A stretch of DNA of 64,000 nt. It comes from Nostoc sp. PCC 7107. GTDB taxonomy: Bacteria; Cyanobacteriota; Cyanobacteriia; Cyanobacteriales; Nostocaceae. Each line of letters starts with the position of its first letter. Within the stretch, counting starts at the first letter, position 1. Made by a program: the position numbers and the translations under genes. The stretch lies in NCBI RefSeq assembly GCF_000316625.1, contig NC_019676.1, forward strand, positions 4,110,501 to 4,174,500. The letters are read 5' to 3'. Below the pieces are notes generated by a model. It saw only the letters and a list, made by a program, of their open reading frames with translations, was not told where the DNA came from and made no database searches. Below, in pieces: positions 62,838 through 64,000 of the stretch.

Positions 62838-63548
62838 TTACAGTTGAGAATTAGACAGTGACCGATAGTTGTAACCCAAATGGGAATCTTTTTGAATTTC
62901 TTGTTTGATGCTATCGAGATCAAGAAAATAATCAGCTACATCAATTAAACTATCACTGGTCATCGGTCGCAAACTCACGACTTCAACTCGTCCACCTTTG
63001 CTAGTGACAGCTTCGACAGCATAGGCTAAAGCGCCATCGCCACTGACCAAAATAGCAGTATCATAATAAGGCGCTAAAGTGATCATATCGACAGCAATTT
63101 CTACATTCAAATTAGGTTTTTTTGTAGTGTCTGTCAGCTGTGCTTCTTTGGTAACTACTCGATAACCATTGCGCCGCATCCAAAACAAAAAGCCTTGTTG
63201 TTTTTCATTCGCCCGCGGGCGTGCTGGTGTTGGTCTTGTAACATCAACTATTGTGTAAAAGAAAGCCCGTAATAACCGCGAACCAGAGGTTAAACGGCAA
63301 AGTAATTTGAGATAGTCAATTTCAATGCCTAGTTGTAAAGCTGCATGAAATAGATTGACACCATCAATAAAAATTGCAACTCGCCCACGGTTTAATCCGT
63401 TGATTGTTGAACTGCTAGTTCTCGGTTCTCTATTGTGATAATGGTTGCTTTTTTCAGGATTCTTCAAGACAATTTTCCCTGATGAAGGTGATTCTTCTTC
63501 CAGAGGTTTATAGGCATTTCTGGGTTTGGTAAAATTAGTGAAAGTCAT
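62838..63548 (-). CDS. LabA-like NYN-domain protein
   Basis: A 236-residue protein. After an N-terminal disordered Pro/Ser segment the NYN domain begins RVAIFIDGVNLFHAALQ; further conserved Asp residues lie in VEIAVDMITLAPYYDTAILVSGDG. The NYN fold is a Mg-dependent ribonuclease fold. The cyanobacterial LabA family, including a circadian repressor, has this architecture. The start is ATG 63548 because GAGG lies five bases upstream. It is 90 bases upstream of the response regulator on the same strand. Confidence 0.85.
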   Translation of the reverse strand: MTFTNFTKPRNAYKPLEEESPSSGKIVLKNPEKSNHYHNREPRTSSSTINGLNRGRVAIFIDGVNLFHAALQLGIEIDYLKLLCRLTSGSRLLRAFFYTIVDVTRPTPARPRANEKQQGFLFWMRRNGYRVVTKEAQLTDTTKKPNLNVEIAVDMITLAPYYDTAILVSGDGALAYAVEAVTSKGGRVEVVSLRPMTSDSLIDVADYFLDLDSIKQEIQKDSHLGYNYRSLSNSQL

Positions 63549-64000
63549 TGAATCCTCGGAAATTTTAAATTTGTGAAGACTGTTGAGAAATGACCAAGAA
63601 AGCATCTGTGCTAGTTTATTTACATAGCAGCAAATGGTGTGAAGCTATTTGTGATTAAGCTGTTATCTGTCTAAGTTACACATCGGCTTGCAGAGTTTGT
63701 ATTGTGTCATTAGTCATTGATATTGATGAGAGCAAATTGACAAATGACTAATGCGTTTATACTTAGCAGCACTAGCTTAATACACAGGTATTGTGTTAAT
63801 TTTGCAGATTCCAAAAATAAACGCTCCAGAGTTATGAACTCTGATCAGAGCGAGTTTTACGAGATATTCCCTTTGCCTACAAATATAAGGCTCTTTCTCT
63901 ATTCCCTCTGCATCTCAACTTACCACAGGATGCTAACACTTGCTCAAAGGCAATTTGTTTTAAGGTGAATAGCGAAGAGCGATCGCATCTATATTTTATT
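63549..64000. other. right edge of the window, no gene assigned
   Basis: A 452-base AT-rich stretch upstream of the LabA-like gene. An open frame of 74 codons at 63744 lacks a ribosome binding site and coding character. The edge contains one GCGATCGC octamer near 63979. Nothing more can be assigned. Confidence 0.5.

Noticed and set aside
63744-63968. 74-codon frame near the right edge
   Set aside because: No ribosome binding site, odd composition, and no recognisable motif; probably not a gene.

Overview
The window is chromosomal DNA from a filamentous, probably heterocyst-forming cyanobacterium (Nostocales, Nostoc/Calothrix type). The evidence is dense GCGATCGC (HIP1) octamers, heptanucleotide short tandem repeats, an orange carotenoid protein, carboxysome shell genes ccmK3/ccmK4, SipA, an Ssl1498-type protein, a bifunctional PyrF-PyrE, NifJ and a HetZ-like protein. 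There is no prophage and no CRISPR array. One tRNA gene (Ser, anticodon TGA), one IS630-family insertion sequence and two small TA-flanked MITEs are present.

Layout. 0-4 kb: DUF6544 protein, a membrane protein, a pentapeptide protein, a full-length OCP with Gln at position 155, and an Ssl1498-like membrane protein with a clear sigma70-type promoter. 4-9.2 kb: a HlyD / MacB-type permease / ATPase / TolC efflux operon on the minus strand. 9.6-21 kb: mostly housekeeping and conserved hypothetical genes (beta-propeller, DUF2358, nadA, YdcF-like, DUF2301, SAM hydrolase, aspS, a shikimate-kinase-like protein, htpX). 21-29 kb: phosphoesterase, tRNA-Ser, EamA transporter, AI-2E family protein, pyrF-pyrE fusion, M61 peptidase. 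29-34.3 kb: Crp-type regulator, a PilB-like protein without an ATPase, a HetZ-like protein, ccmK3/ccmK4. 34.4-39 kb: hydrolase, ChaB fusion, Dps, IS630, a small secreted protein. 39.5-43.1 kb: a MITE, endonuclease V, SGNH hydrolase, a DUF6888/DUF6887 pair and a two-gene PD-(D/E)XK nuclease module. 43.2-46.9 kb: nifJ.

47.4-52.4 kb is the most unusual part. It is a compact minus-strand operon of three TIGR04222-type membrane proteins ending in Gly/Ser/Cys tails, a DUF692 multinuclear non-haem iron oxidase (MNIO), an MNIO partner protein and a DUF202 membrane protein. It looks like a RiPP-like system in which the tails of integral membrane proteins are the substrates for cysteine modification.

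52.5-64 kb: a Kv-type channel with a zinc ribbon, a deaminase, a NarL-type two-component system next to a Spy/CpxP-like protein, Coq4, SipA, a Tat-exported peroxiredoxin, PPK2, DUF4327, an OmpR-type two-component system and a LabA-like NYN protein. A palindromic motif (ATGACTAAAGTCAT) occurs both upstream of the Spy-like gene and, twice, upstream of the efflux operon at 9.3 kb, suggesting one envelope-stress regulon linking loci 46 kb apart. All functional statements rest on reading the sequence and on remembered family features; no database search was run.
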